Below are positions 54,523 to 62,429 of a stretch of DNA of 64,000 nucleotides, in pieces (the stretch's first letter is position 1; every line of letters begins with the position of its first letter). Source of the stretch: Microbacterium halotolerans (GTDB lineage Bacteria; Actinomycetota; Actinomycetes; Actinomycetales; Microbacteriaceae). The notes beneath the pieces are model-generated. The model was not told the origin of the DNA and made no database searches. It was given only the letters and a program-made list of their open reading frames with translations. The stretch is from NCBI RefSeq assembly GCF_003569805.1, contig NZ_KZ984051.1, forward strand, positions 62,001 through 126,000, in the 5' to 3' direction. The position numbers were made by a program, and so were the translations under genes.

Positions 54523-56304
54523 TCACCACGCCGGCATCTTGAAAAGCCGACCGTCATCTCCGTCGTCGTGAAGAGTAACGACAATATCGTCAGCATCAAG
54601 GAAATCTTCAACTGCTCCGGGAAAGTCACTGTCGAGCGCGGAAAACGCGATCTGAACCCCATGCTCCGCATACTGTCGGAACACCTCTAGCAGCTTCTCC
54701 CTCTTCCTGGGCTCCAGCTGCTCAAGTGCGCCATCGTGGTAGACGAAGCGCGCGAAGGGAACATCGATGAATGACCTGAGCATCGCAAGATCGAAAGCGA
54801 TACAAAGAAGCTTCTTATAGGTCGTGCCCTGGTCACCACCCGTCGCAGTGCCTGATTCACCGACGAACTCGGCTGCGAAGTCCAGGCCTCCGGCCCCATT
54901 CATACGTACAGTAAGGATGGCACTCTGACCCGTCACGTACGCCACCACCTCGTTGAAGTAGGAACGCAGCACAGCGAACCTACTCGAGGAGTCACCACTC
55001 ACATTGACAAGGTCAGCCTCGACCTGACTCTCAATACGTCCAAGCTCCTCCACCGCTTCACGATGTTCGCGCCGCAGGTTGATAAGTCGTGCCGCCGATT
55101 CACGTCGAGCTTCAAGCACCGCGAGTTCAGAGCTTAGCTTCGAGACATCGGAGCTAAGCTCCTTGTATTTCTCAAGCGATGCCGACTCCTGCAGGAAGGC
55201 TAGCGCGCGGGATCGCTGCTCATTTAGGTCCGCCAGTTCACCGCTCAGAACACCCATCCGCGACTCCGCGCGGGTAGCTTGCTCCTGGAGCGCCTCGCGT
55301 CGTTCAGCCGTGATCGCTCTGTTGAAAGCGACCAACTCGTCGAAAGAACGGACAACCTGCTCGCCAAGAACAACGCCTGCCTCTGCAAACAGCGTTTCGA
55401 TCTGCCTTGGTTTCACCGTGATGTTTCGTTCCGCGAGCGACGTGTCTATCCGTGCCAGCAGCTGCTGAAGCTCGTAGCGCTCCTCATTCACACGAAGAAT
55501 GCGTTGCTCAATGTCTTCCGCGAGCAGTTCCGAAACTCGAGCGTCCTCCGCGTCAAAATTGAAGGTGTCGAGGGCAGCGGAACGTTCGGCCAGCGATTCC
55601 TTCTTCAAAGCGATGAGACCATCAAGAGAAGCCGAATCGTCATGGCCGCCCCACTCCGCCACGAGTGTGTCCAACTGCCCCTTTAGCGCCTCAACATCCG
55701 CCCGTTTGTCGTAAAGCGCTCGCACCCTGGTCGATTCCAAGCCAAGCAGGTGCGCTACAAACGGCTTCCAGTCCTGATGCTTGCCCGAGAACTTGCCCAG
55801 CTGAAACACATCCTGGTAGTCCTGTTGCGTGCGGATCAAATACCCAACAAGCTTTCGGTACTCCCACGGCGCCAGGGCATCCCAGCCGAGGATCCCATCC
55901 AGCATCTTGCGGGCGCGTTCGAACGCTAAACCTTGCTGATCCCAGGCCTCGGCTGGAATGGACTGAGCATCCAGGATCGAGTGCTCACTGCGAAGAATCG
56001 AGATACGAGATCCAGGGTTTACCGGTCTCGCCACCGTTACGAATCCGCGACCTTCGACTTCCAACTCAAGGAAGAAGGTGAAGGTATCGAACGCCGGAAC
56101 CTTGAACAGAAACTGACTGTTCGACTTCCCTTTGAGGAGACAGAAGTCGATCAGTTCGCCAAGCTTGGTCTTACCCAGGTTGTGCGTGTCGATATCACGG
56201 ACGTCGGGCGCGTGTATTTCCGCGACGATCACAGAGATCCTTCGATTAAACTCGATAGGCTCAAAGATGTCCGGCTTGTTCGAATAGAGGCGAGTAATCC
56301 TCAT
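54523..56304 (-). CDS. DUF2326-type SMC-like ATPase of an ABC-three-component (ABC-3C) system
   Basis: This 593-residue protein has the split architecture of SMC/Rad50-like ABC ATPases. The Walker A region reads DTHNLGKTKLGELIDFCLL (K45, T46), the form typical of DUF2326 proteins. A coiled coil covers about residues 195-420. The C-terminal half has a signature-like GGDQGTTYKKLLCIAFDLAM and a Walker-B-like FVYHDGALEQLEPRKRE. It is the third gene of the cargo operon, overlapping the middle gene by 4 bp. In ABC-3C systems such ATPases are thought to sense invasion and control an effector; here the effector is the nuclease at 56527-57480. Base composition is lower in GC than the host. Confidence 0.85.
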   Translation of the reverse strand: MRITRLYSNKPDIFEPIEFNRRISVIVAEIHAPDVRDIDTHNLGKTKLGELIDFCLLKGKSNSQFLFKVPAFDTFTFFLELEVEGRGFVTVARPVNPGSRISILRSEHSILDAQSIPAEAWDQQGLAFERARKMLDGILGWDALAPWEYRKLVGYLIRTQQDYQDVFQLGKFSGKHQDWKPFVAHLLGLESTRVRALYDKRADVEALKGQLDTLVAEWGGHDDSASLDGLIALKKESLAERSAALDTFNFDAEDARVSELLAEDIEQRILRVNEERYELQQLLARIDTSLAERNITVKPRQIETLFAEAGVVLGEQVVRSFDELVAFNRAITAERREALQEQATRAESRMGVLSGELADLNEQRSRALAFLQESASLEKYKELSSDVSKLSSELAVLEARRESAARLINLRREHREAVEELGRIESQVEADLVNVSGDSSSRFAVLRSYFNEVVAYVTGQSAILTVRMNGAGGLDFAAEFVGESGTATGGDQGTTYKKLLCIAFDLAMLRSFIDVPFARFVYHDGALEQLEPRKREKLLEVFRQYAEHGVQIAFSALDSDFPGAVEDFLDADDIVVTLHDDGDDGRLFKMPAW

Positions 56305-56540
56305 GATCTCTCCATAAGCTCGAATGCGTCCGCTTTTGGCAAGTAGTTAACCAAGCCGACTAGATACAGAAGATCGACTGCAGGGATTAGCAGGTAATCC
56401 GCTCTCTTTGTAGCCTTTTGCACTGCCTCATACAATTCGTCGTACGTCACAACGCCGGCACGACGCAGCAGTCTCAACGCGGCAGCTGCGGCATTAAGGA
56501 CCGTATGATCGGGGTGAGCGTGCTTACTAGGCACCAACAT
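56301..56540 (-). CDS. ABC-3C middle component
   Basis: The 79-residue protein (start MLVPSKHAHPDHTVLNAAAA) is helical with the pattern LRLLRRAGVVTYDELYEAV and YLLIPAVDLLYLVGLVNYLP, which fits the small winged-helix-like middle components of ABC-3C systems. It overlaps the effector gene by 14 bp and the ATPase gene by 4 bp. It probably bridges the two proteins; this is inferred from the system type. Confidence 0.75.
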   Translation of the reverse strand: MLVPSKHAHPDHTVLNAAAAALRLLRRAGVVTYDELYEAVQKATKRADYLLIPAVDLLYLVGLVNYLPKADAFELMERS

Positions 56541-57480
56541 GGACAGTCTTCCCAATATCGCAATGCCAGTACATATAGAAGAGCAGCGCCCGCAGGCTTT
56601 TTTTGTTGCTCGCCAATATTCCATCCCGACGCACGAGAGCATCCACGAGCAAGTTGAATATTCGATCAAAAGACTTATGCTCGTCGAATGCCGCAAGAAC
56701 CTTGAACTGAAACTCCTCTACGGCGGTGTCATAGTGCTCTTTGAGATCCGCGTTCATAGGATCGGCGAGGAAGGCATCAATGGCAGGAGTATATGAAAGG
56801 TAGCGGTCACTCAATTGCTGAGCAAAGTCGGCGCTAACATAATTTGCCCGATTCTTCTCTGAATATGAAACACGGGGTGTCACACCGAGTTCGGTCGCAA
56901 GCTGGTTGTCGGCGAGGCCAGCGCCAACAGCAAGGATGATCTCGGCGATCTCATAGCTCGACACCAGCAGAGATCCCGCCGGGAATGTGATCCCCGCGAG
57001 AGCTACTACCTCACGCTTTTCGCGGAGGAGTGATGCAAGCCTTTCGACTCCGATCAGGCTTATCTTGTCCATGGCGAGCCCAGAACCACTTGAAATGCGT
57101 TGCATGATCAAGGGCGCAGTTCGCCCGCCGAGTCGACGGTTGGAAACCAACAGGTAATTGTCACACTCGTTTGCGTCTACGAGAGCCTTGATTCGCCCGA
57201 TCTCTTCAGAAAGAACCGAACTCTTTTTCGCCCCACTGAAGGACCCCTCAGCGAAGTGAGCATTGAGCGCGTTGGTATGCTTAGCCTGAATCACAGTGAT
57301 CCCCTTCCAGGGACCGGCTGTGCTGGGGAACCGTTCCGCCACACCATGAAAGCGCGCATCGCGGCCGCCGTCGGGGCCCTTCGCGAACTCCTGAACACCG
57401 GCCCCGAAGAGGTAACGTGCGCACTCTACGACGAGGCGCTCGAACTGGTCCTCGTGAAGATCCTCGAACGGGTAAGACAT
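56527..57480 (-). CDS. Mrr-like restriction-endonuclease-fold effector of the ABC-3C system
   Basis: The 317-residue protein starts with a PD-(D/E)xK nuclease domain of Mrr type: EDQFERLVVECARYLFGAG, then D41 in GPDGGRDARF and Q65-A-K67 in ITVIQAKH. The C-terminal half (about residues 190-317) is a helical domain, as in the C-terminal domains of ABC-3C effectors, that would contact the middle component or the ATPase. It should cut DNA when the system is activated. TAGCAT lies six bases before the ATG, pointing to a leaderless mRNA, with integrase-arm-like repeats 46-64 bases upstream. Confidence 0.82.
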   Translation of the reverse strand: MSYPFEDLHEDQFERLVVECARYLFGAGVQEFAKGPDGGRDARFHGVAERFPSTAGPWKGITVIQAKHTNALNAHFAEGSFSGAKKSSVLSEEIGRIKALVDANECDNYLLVSNRRLGGRTAPLIMQRISSGSGLAMDKISLIGVERLASLLREKREVVALAGITFPAGSLLVSSYEIAEIILAVGAGLADNQLATELGVTPRVSYSEKNRANYVSADFAQQLSDRYLSYTPAIDAFLADPMNADLKEHYDTAVEEFQFKVLAAFDEHKSFDRIFNLLVDALVRRDGILASNKKSLRALLFYMYWHCDIGKTVHVGA

Positions 57481-57525
57481 GCGTCTATGCTACGGGCAAG
57501 CACCGACCTGGCTCGGCAAGGCCGA

Positions 57526-57544
57526 GTGCCGGTTCTGTGCCGGT
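57526..57544 (+). repeat. Paired GTGCCGGT repeats, putative integrase arm sites (right)
   Basis: Two GTGCCGGT copies (57526-57533 and 57537-57544) are spaced 11 bp start to start as in the left pair, 107 bp inside attR. They are also just upstream of the ABC-3C promoter. Confidence 0.6.
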
Positions 57545-57650
57545 AGCTCCACTGAAACTACCCCAGTTCAGCCGCGAACAACCAAGACAGCATCCGCGGA
57601 ATCACGCGGCAAACGGCGACCAACGAGCACTCGCTAGCCCACCGCATCCA

Positions 57651-57694
57651 ACTGAAAATCGAAAGGTCACCGGATCGACGCCGGTCGGAGCCAC
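57651..57694 (+). repeat. attR, 44-bp direct repeat of the tRNA-Phe 3' end
   Basis: This is the displaced original 3' end of the tRNA gene, without a 5' half. Confidence 0.93.
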
Positions 57695-57697
57695 TGG

Positions 57698-57730
57698 AAC
57701 CCCCGCGTAGCTTCTACATCGCGGGGGTTT
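57698..57730 (+). terminator. Original terminator of tRNA-Phe
   Basis: A perfect 10-bp stem (57698-57707 with 57720-57729) over TAGCTTCTACAT is followed by T residues. Confidence 0.8.
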
Positions 57731-58021
57731 CTTCGATTTTCCGGGGATCTCTCCCCCTCCCTCGTCTCGACACGGTGAATCCTGCCCGTCAGCGCACGAA
57801 GCAGAGGCCTCTGCGTCCGTCGATGAGCACACACAACCGGACGCAGTATCGCACGGCGCACCCCGGAGCGACTTCGCCAAGCAGGGCTTCAGACCTTGAC
57901 CCCTGCCATTCTCCCGGCTGAGACGACGAGCGCCAGGTTCAGACATCCGCGCGTCCGCGTCGTGCATCTCTTGATCGCCAGGCGAGCCTGCGCGCGAGCG
58001 ATCATAATCGCCCTACTCTGT

Positions 58022-58050
58022 TCTTATGACTATCGTGGTTACTCATAAGA
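58022..58050. promoter_or_regulatory. Inverted repeat upstream of the first fic gene
   Basis: TCTTATGA (58022-58029) and TCATAAGA (58043-58050) are perfect 8-bp arms 13 bases apart, ending 16 bases before the ATG. It is a likely repressor site. Confidence 0.65.
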
Positions 58051-58066
58051 TCGGAAGGTTGTCCCT

Positions 58067-59275
58067 ATGAATAAGACACCCGCCGACGGTGCATCAGACT
58101 TCGGTCACGCCTGGCCGCTGGTAGGAACGGAAGAGCTTGAGTGGAAGCCGTCCGCGCAGGTGCGTTCGTCGGCGCTCCCGCCTCGGCGCTACCGCGCAGC
58201 GGTCCCGGCGCTGATCGCGGACTCGTGGCCGACCGTGGATCGTGAAGCCGCCGCGCTCGCCACGGAAGCCACACACGAACTGGGCCGATTTGATGCCGAA
58301 CTTGGCCATCGAATCGCCACGTTCGCCCCTGTGCTCCTACGCTCCGAGGCCGCCTCCTCATCACAGATCGAAAACCTCACTGCGAGCGCACGCGCCATCT
58401 TCAGTGCCGAACTCGGCGCAAAGCGAAGCCGCAACGCCACCGAGATCGCCGCCAACACTCGTGCGATGAACACTGCCCTGGAGCTGGCGCAAGATCTTTC
58501 GACACCCACCGTCCTCGCCATGCACGCAGAACTCCTCGCGGATCAGCCCCGGCACACTCCAGGAAGGTTCCGAGACGAAGCAGTCTGGATCGGAACCCGA
58601 TCCGACTCCCCGTTTGGGGCCGAGTTCGTCGCACCGCGCCACGAGCGCGTGCCCGCGCTCATCGACGACGTTCTGACGTTCGCGCAACGCACCGACATTC
58701 AGACTTTGGTCGCGGTAGCGGTCGCACACGCCCAGTTCGAGACCATCCACCCCTTCAGCGATGGCAACGGACGCACCGGTCGCGCCCTGGCTCAGGCGAT
58801 GTTGCGTCACCGCGGCATAACTCGGAACGTCGCCGTGCCGGTTTCCGCGGGTCTGCTCGCCGATGTCGAGGGATATCACCGCGCCCTCACCGCATACCGC
58901 ACAGGGGATGTCTCCCCCATCACACGATCGTTCGCGAATGCGTCTCTCCGTGCCGTGACCAACGCCCGTGAGCTGGTGGCCGAGCTGGACGAGATCAGGC
59001 AGACATGGAACGACCGCCTGCACGCCCGTAAATCGAGCAACGCCTGGCGACTGCTGGACATCATCCTGAGGTGCCCGGTGCTGGCGTCGGCGACCGCCGC
59101 CGCGGAACTCGGCGTCAAACAACCCAACGTCTACCCACCCCTCCAGGCACTCGTCGATGCCGGCATCCTCAAGTCCAAATCCGAACACCAACTCGGCCCG
59201 TTCTGGAGGAGCGACGAAGTGCTCGGCGCCGTCGACAGGTTCGCTGAACGCGCCGGCCGACGAGAAAAGGCCTGA
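58067..59275 (+). CDS. Fic-domain AMP-transferase with C-terminal winged helix
   Basis: Fic proteins transfer AMP (or another nucleotide part) from ATP to hydroxyl groups of target proteins. The 402-residue protein has the autoinhibitory motif S98-SQI-E102-N103 at the N-terminus, a Fic_N-type domain, the catalytic motif HPFSDGNGRTGR (228-239), and a C-terminal winged helix (ASATAAAELGVKQPNVYPPL and LVDAGILKSKSE). The inhibitory glutamate before the core marks it as class II. A GGAAGG site is present. It lies just outside the element with its own palindrome upstream. Confidence 0.9.
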   Translation: MNKTPADGASDFGHAWPLVGTEELEWKPSAQVRSSALPPRRYRAAVPALIADSWPTVDREAAALATEATHELGRFDAELGHRIATFAPVLLRSEAASSSQIENLTASARAIFSAELGAKRSRNATEIAANTRAMNTALELAQDLSTPTVLAMHAELLADQPRHTPGRFRDEAVWIGTRSDSPFGAEFVAPRHERVPALIDDVLTFAQRTDIQTLVAVAVAHAQFETIHPFSDGNGRTGRALAQAMLRHRGITRNVAVPVSAGLLADVEGYHRALTAYRTGDVSPITRSFANASLRAVTNARELVAELDEIRQTWNDRLHARKSSNAWRLLDIILRCPVLASATAAAELGVKQPNVYPPLQALVDAGILKSKSEHQLGPFWRSDEVLGAVDRFAERAGRREKA

Positions 59276-59281
59276 CAGCCA

Positions 59282-59393
59282 AGCTGTGAGAATTTTCCCT
59301 ACTCGTTCAAGGCCGACCTCCGGCCGGCAGCGCGGAAGGAAGCGCCGCGCCTGCGGTCCGGGCACTCCTCGGCGCCGCTTCCGCCGACGCTCC
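59282..59393. repeat. Dispersed non-coding repeat, chromosomal copy
   Basis: This stretch after the first fic gene resembles 54401-54517 inside the element over about 110 bp with small gaps. Confidence 0.5.
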
Positions 59394-59500
59394 TGAAGAT
59401 CCACGGGATCAGACTTACAGTCATGGACCTGACCTATCGGCGAACCTGCACCAACTTTCAATACCCTCACCGACTCGACCGTTCACTTTCAATCCCGCGT

Positions 59501-59538
59501 CCACAATGTAGGCAGATCCGTCTAGACTTACATTGTGG
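59501..59538. promoter_or_regulatory. Perfect 10-bp inverted repeat over the start of the second fic gene
   Basis: CCACAATGTA (59501-59510) and TACATTGTGG (59529-59538) are perfect arms 18 bases apart. The right arm covers the GTG start codon at 59535. TAGACT in the spacer could be the -10 box of a leaderless transcript. Protein binding here would block expression. Confidence 0.7.
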
Positions 59539-60779
59539 ACATCGAACGCTTCGGAACCAGCCCGCTAGGCTCGCTCACTCCGATCTCGGGCATCGATGGA
59601 CGCTTCAACCGTCCGTTCGAACACTTCGCCTACGTCGCAGATCCACTGACTGACGAACCGCAACTCGAGAGTTCCACCTGGCATGAAGTCACTCGAGCCA
59701 GTCGTGCACTCGCACGACTCGACCAGGCCTCACGCCAAGTCCCCAACCCACGGCTATTCCTCCGTCCTACGCTCCGACGCGAGGCGCAGAGCACGTCCGC
59801 GCTCGAAGGAACGTTCGCCCCCCTTGAGCAGGTCTTGGCTTCCGACGCAACCGAGATCAGCGCCCGCAGCAAAGAGCTCCAAGAAGTCCTCAACTACATC
59901 GAGGCCGCCACCCTGGCGTATGGCGCGATCGAACAAGGACGCACCGTGAACGTCGGTCTTCTAGAGACGGTGCACGCCATCCTCGTTCGCGGCACCGATG
60001 CCGACACTGAGCAGGCCGGGCGAATGCGCACATCACAGGTCGCGATCGGGAGCCCGACCGGCGCCGTTGAGGATGCTCGATTTGTTCCGATGCCTCCGGG
60101 TGTACCCCTAGGAGTAGCGGTTCAAGACCTCACGCAGTGGATCAACCGGCGCGATGCGGCACGCGATCCCATCGTTGCCGCCGCGATGGCCCACTACCAG
60201 TTCGAGACGCTCCATCCATTCAACGACGGCAACGGGCGCATCGGTCGCCTCATGGTCGTGTTGCAGTTCATGACTGACGGCCTTGTCGGCGAGCCCCTGG
60301 TCAGCGTCTCACCTTGGCTTGAGGCGAGACGCGCTACCTACCAGGAGCACCTCGCGCACGTCTCAGCCACTGGTGATTGGAACCCGTGGATCACGTTCTT
60401 CGCAGAAGGTGTAGCCGCGTCGGCCGAGGACGTAGCCCATCGTGTGAATCGGATGCTCGCCGTTCAGGCACGCTACGTACAGGTTCTTCAAGGAGCGGGA
60501 GCGCGTGGCGTCATCCGCGACATCGTTGACGCGCTGATCGGGGACCAAGTCATAACCGTGTCACTCATGAGTGACCGGTTCGGCCGAACCCCTCAGGCTG
60601 TATCACCAGCGATCCAGAAGCTTGTCGATCTTGGGATACTGTCAGGTCCATACGGCAACTATGGGCGCCAGTTCATCGCCGACGACATCTTTCTCGCTGT
60701 CACCGCACCCCCCGGACGCGTACCGCTCTCGAATGATCCACTTCGTCATGAGACCAACGAGGAACCTTCTCACCTCTGA
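59535..60779 (+). CDS. Fic-domain AMP-transferase with C-terminal winged helix (second copy)
   Basis: The 414-residue protein has Fic_N, the inhibitory motif T87-SAL-E91-G92, the catalytic motif HPFNDGNGRIGR (227-238) and a C-terminal winged helix (VITVSLMSDRFGRTPQAVSP). It is only distantly similar to its neighbour, so the pair is not a recent duplication. The GTG start is embedded in the right arm of a perfect inverted repeat and no ribosome-binding site is seen, which suggests leaderless translation and tight control. Confidence 0.9.
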   Translation: MDIERFGTSPLGSLTPISGIDGRFNRPFEHFAYVADPLTDEPQLESSTWHEVTRASRALARLDQASRQVPNPRLFLRPTLRREAQSTSALEGTFAPLEQVLASDATEISARSKELQEVLNYIEAATLAYGAIEQGRTVNVGLLETVHAILVRGTDADTEQAGRMRTSQVAIGSPTGAVEDARFVPMPPGVPLGVAVQDLTQWINRRDAARDPIVAAAMAHYQFETLHPFNDGNGRIGRLMVVLQFMTDGLVGEPLVSVSPWLEARRATYQEHLAHVSATGDWNPWITFFAEGVAASAEDVAHRVNRMLAVQARYVQVLQGAGARGVIRDIVDALIGDQVITVSLMSDRFGRTPQAVSPAIQKLVDLGILSGPYGNYGRQFIADDIFLAVTAPPGRVPLSNDPLRHETNEEPSHL

Positions 60780-61142
60780 CGCATGACGAGCCTGGCACCT
60801 GCAAGTCCAGCGCCGGGAGATTCACCAGCTGCGAGAGAGCGGAGCAATCGCACGGCGACGATGAGCGTGCCCGCATCGAACGACAGTTCGTCAAGAGGCG
60901 AGTCCATCAAGGAGCTTCGTTGCAAGGCTAGCGACGATCGAGCCTAGAGCCCCGGAAGCTGTACTTCCGGCGAAGGACCCCAGCCACCGCAACGCAGCAG
61001 GGCGTCTCGGATCGGAGATATCACGACGTTTGATCACATCGTCCACAACGTCCACCGCACGAGTGAGCTTGGCCCGTGCCCTGGGGTCTGTGACTATCCG
61101 ATGAGACGTTCCACTTCGAGCGACGCCGGCAGATGGTTCGGA
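60780..61142. other. Gap after the second fic gene with traces of a decayed gene
   Basis: This 363-bp stretch has no full gene. A minus-strand frame at 60891-61094 has protein-like text but no start codon at its head. Confidence 0.5.
60891..61055 (-). pseudogene. Possible gene fragment
   Basis: On the minus strand a frame reads AVDVVDDVIKRRDISDPRRP, then an Ala/Gly/Ser-rich helix and ends LATKLLDGLAS. The composition looks coding, and the frame stays open upstream to 61094 and beyond but with no ATG, GTG or TTG until the GTG at 61055. It could be a 54-residue gene or, more likely, the 3' end of a decayed one. Confidence 0.3.
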
Positions 61143-61559
61143 CTACGCCGCAGGCTCCACGCGGAAAGTGCAGGAACGCGCCTCGGCACTGACCGTGGCG
61201 CGAATGTCTCTCGTCGGTGCCGCGGCGTACTTGCGCTCGACTTCGGCGTCGATCGCGGGCTGAACCTCCGCGTCGACCGGCACCTCGACGAGTGAGACGT
61301 CCACGCGCGGCAGATCGAGCGCGGCGATGCGGTCGGTCTCGGCGATGCTGCCGTCGCCATCCACGAACGACACCGGCCGCCCCGCAGCGACATGGCGATA
61401 CCACCATGAGCCCTTGCCGAAGGCCGATCGCACGTACGGCACGCCGTCCACGACCATCGACCAGATCGCCGTCGCCGCCCGTTCGCCGTTCTTCCGCGTC
61501 GTCACGATCGCGACGACATCCGTCTCATCCAGCAGCTTCACCAGGTGTTCGAAGGCCAT
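61143..61559 (-). CDS. DUF2255-family protein (FMN-binding split-barrel-like)
   Basis: The 138-residue protein matches the DUF2255 pattern: AIVTTRKNGERAATAIWSMV, VPYVRSAFGKGSWWYRHVAAG and EVERKYAAAPTRDIRATV. It is related to flavin-binding split-barrel proteins; its reaction is unknown. It looks chromosomal in base composition. Confidence 0.78.
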   Translation of the reverse strand: MAFEHLVKLLDETDVVAIVTTRKNGERAATAIWSMVVDGVPYVRSAFGKGSWWYRHVAAGRPVSFVDGDGSIAETDRIAALDLPRVDVSLVEVPVDAEVQPAIDAEVERKYAAAPTRDIRATVSAEARSCTFRVEPAA

Positions 61560-61661
61560 AGCACGACGCTACCGCGCAATCACGGGGTTGGCCGCGGGCA
61601 GCGACAATCGGGCACGCCCCAAGGCCACCTGCGCCGAACGCCCCGTCCCGTCACGCCCGCG

Positions 61662-62324
61662 TCAGACGAGACCGAGTTCGCGCGCCCGCGAACCCGCTTG
61701 GAACCGCGACTCCGCACCGAGCGCCGCCATCAGCTCGGCGACTCTGCGGCGATAGGTGCGCACGCTCATCCCGAGCGTGCGTGCCGCCGTCTCGTCCTTC
61801 ACGCCCTCGCTGAGCAGATCGAGCACGCGAGGCGCCAGCATCCGGATGTCCGCCACCTCCGCGTCGTAGGCGTCGAGATCGGTGGACGAGCGCCACGCCG
61901 ATTCGAACAGCGACTGCACGCCCTGCACCGTGTCGGCCAGGGTCAGGATGCTGTAGGTGCGCTCCCCCGAGCGTCGTCCGCCGGCGAGGATCGCCACGCG
62001 TCCGTCGAGGATGATGGTCTCGCCCAGCTCTTCGGTCGTCACGCGCACATCGACCTCGCCCGGCACCCCCCGGATGACGGACATCCGCTGATCCCAGCCG
62101 GGTTCGAGCAGCGCACTGCTGCGGTACAGCTTGCGCACTCGCGAATCGCGCGACGGGGCGTGGCCGAACGCGTTGCCCCCAGAGGTGCCATGGCGCCACC
62201 CCCAGCCAGCGAGATCGTTCGCGGCACAGGTGATCTCCGTGGCCGATTCGAACAGGTGCGCCGTGCGGCGGAAGACTTCCTGCTCGCCGTGCACGACGGT
62301 GACGGCATCTCCGGTTCGCGTCAT
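61662..62324 (-). CDS. LuxR-type HTH transcriptional regulator
   Basis: This about 220-residue protein has an N-terminal sensor-like part (HLFESATEITCAANDLAGW, as in TrmB/PLD-like regulators) and a C-terminal LuxR-type HTH (EGVKDETAARTLGMSVRTYR, about residues 180-200). The ATG at 62324 has GGAGG at a good distance; an ATG at 62333 is possible but too close to it. It diverges from the aldo/keto reductase gene and probably controls it. Confidence 0.78.
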   Translation of the reverse strand: MTRTGDAVTVVHGEQEVFRRTAHLFESATEITCAANDLAGWGWRHGTSGGNAFGHAPSRDSRVRKLYRSSALLEPGWDQRMSVIRGVPGEVDVRVTTEELGETIILDGRVAILAGGRRSGERTYSILTLADTVQGVQSLFESAWRSSTDLDAYDAEVADIRMLAPRVLDLLSEGVKDETAARTLGMSVRTYRRRVAELMAALGAESRFQAGSRARELGLV

Positions 62325-62429
62325 GGTCTGCATGCCTCCACTCTGCTCGCGGCCCGCGCGCCCCGGCATCCGGTGGCAACAACCTGCCAGACGGAGAGAT
62401 TCCCGCGCGCTTGCGAGCAGAGTATCGGC

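Larger units (their letters stand above)
46438..57694. mobile_element. AICE-type integrative element in tRNA-Phe with ABC-3C cargo
   Basis: The 11,257-bp element is bounded by identical 44-bp repeats of the tRNA-Phe 3' end. It encodes a tyrosine integrase and Xis, a RepSA-like initiator and an FtsK-type DNA translocase, the minimal set of pSAM2-like actinomycete integrative and conjugative elements, which replicate by rolling circle and transfer double-stranded DNA. The leftward module runs from 53729 to 46812 almost without gaps. The cargo block at 54523-57480 has visibly lower GC than the host. No KorSA-type repressor or Spd genes are recognised, so it may be a mini-AICE or depend on a helper for part of its cycle. 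Confidence 0.88.
57695..58066. other. Chromosomal gap right of attR
   Basis: The 372-bp stretch starts with the original tRNA-Phe terminator and ends with the fic promoter region. Between them I see no coding pattern. Confidence 0.6.

Noticed and set aside
57651..57694. Second tRNA-Phe gene at the right border
   Set aside because: Only the 3' part is present; there is no acceptor 5' strand or D-arm, so it is the displaced tRNA end (attR).
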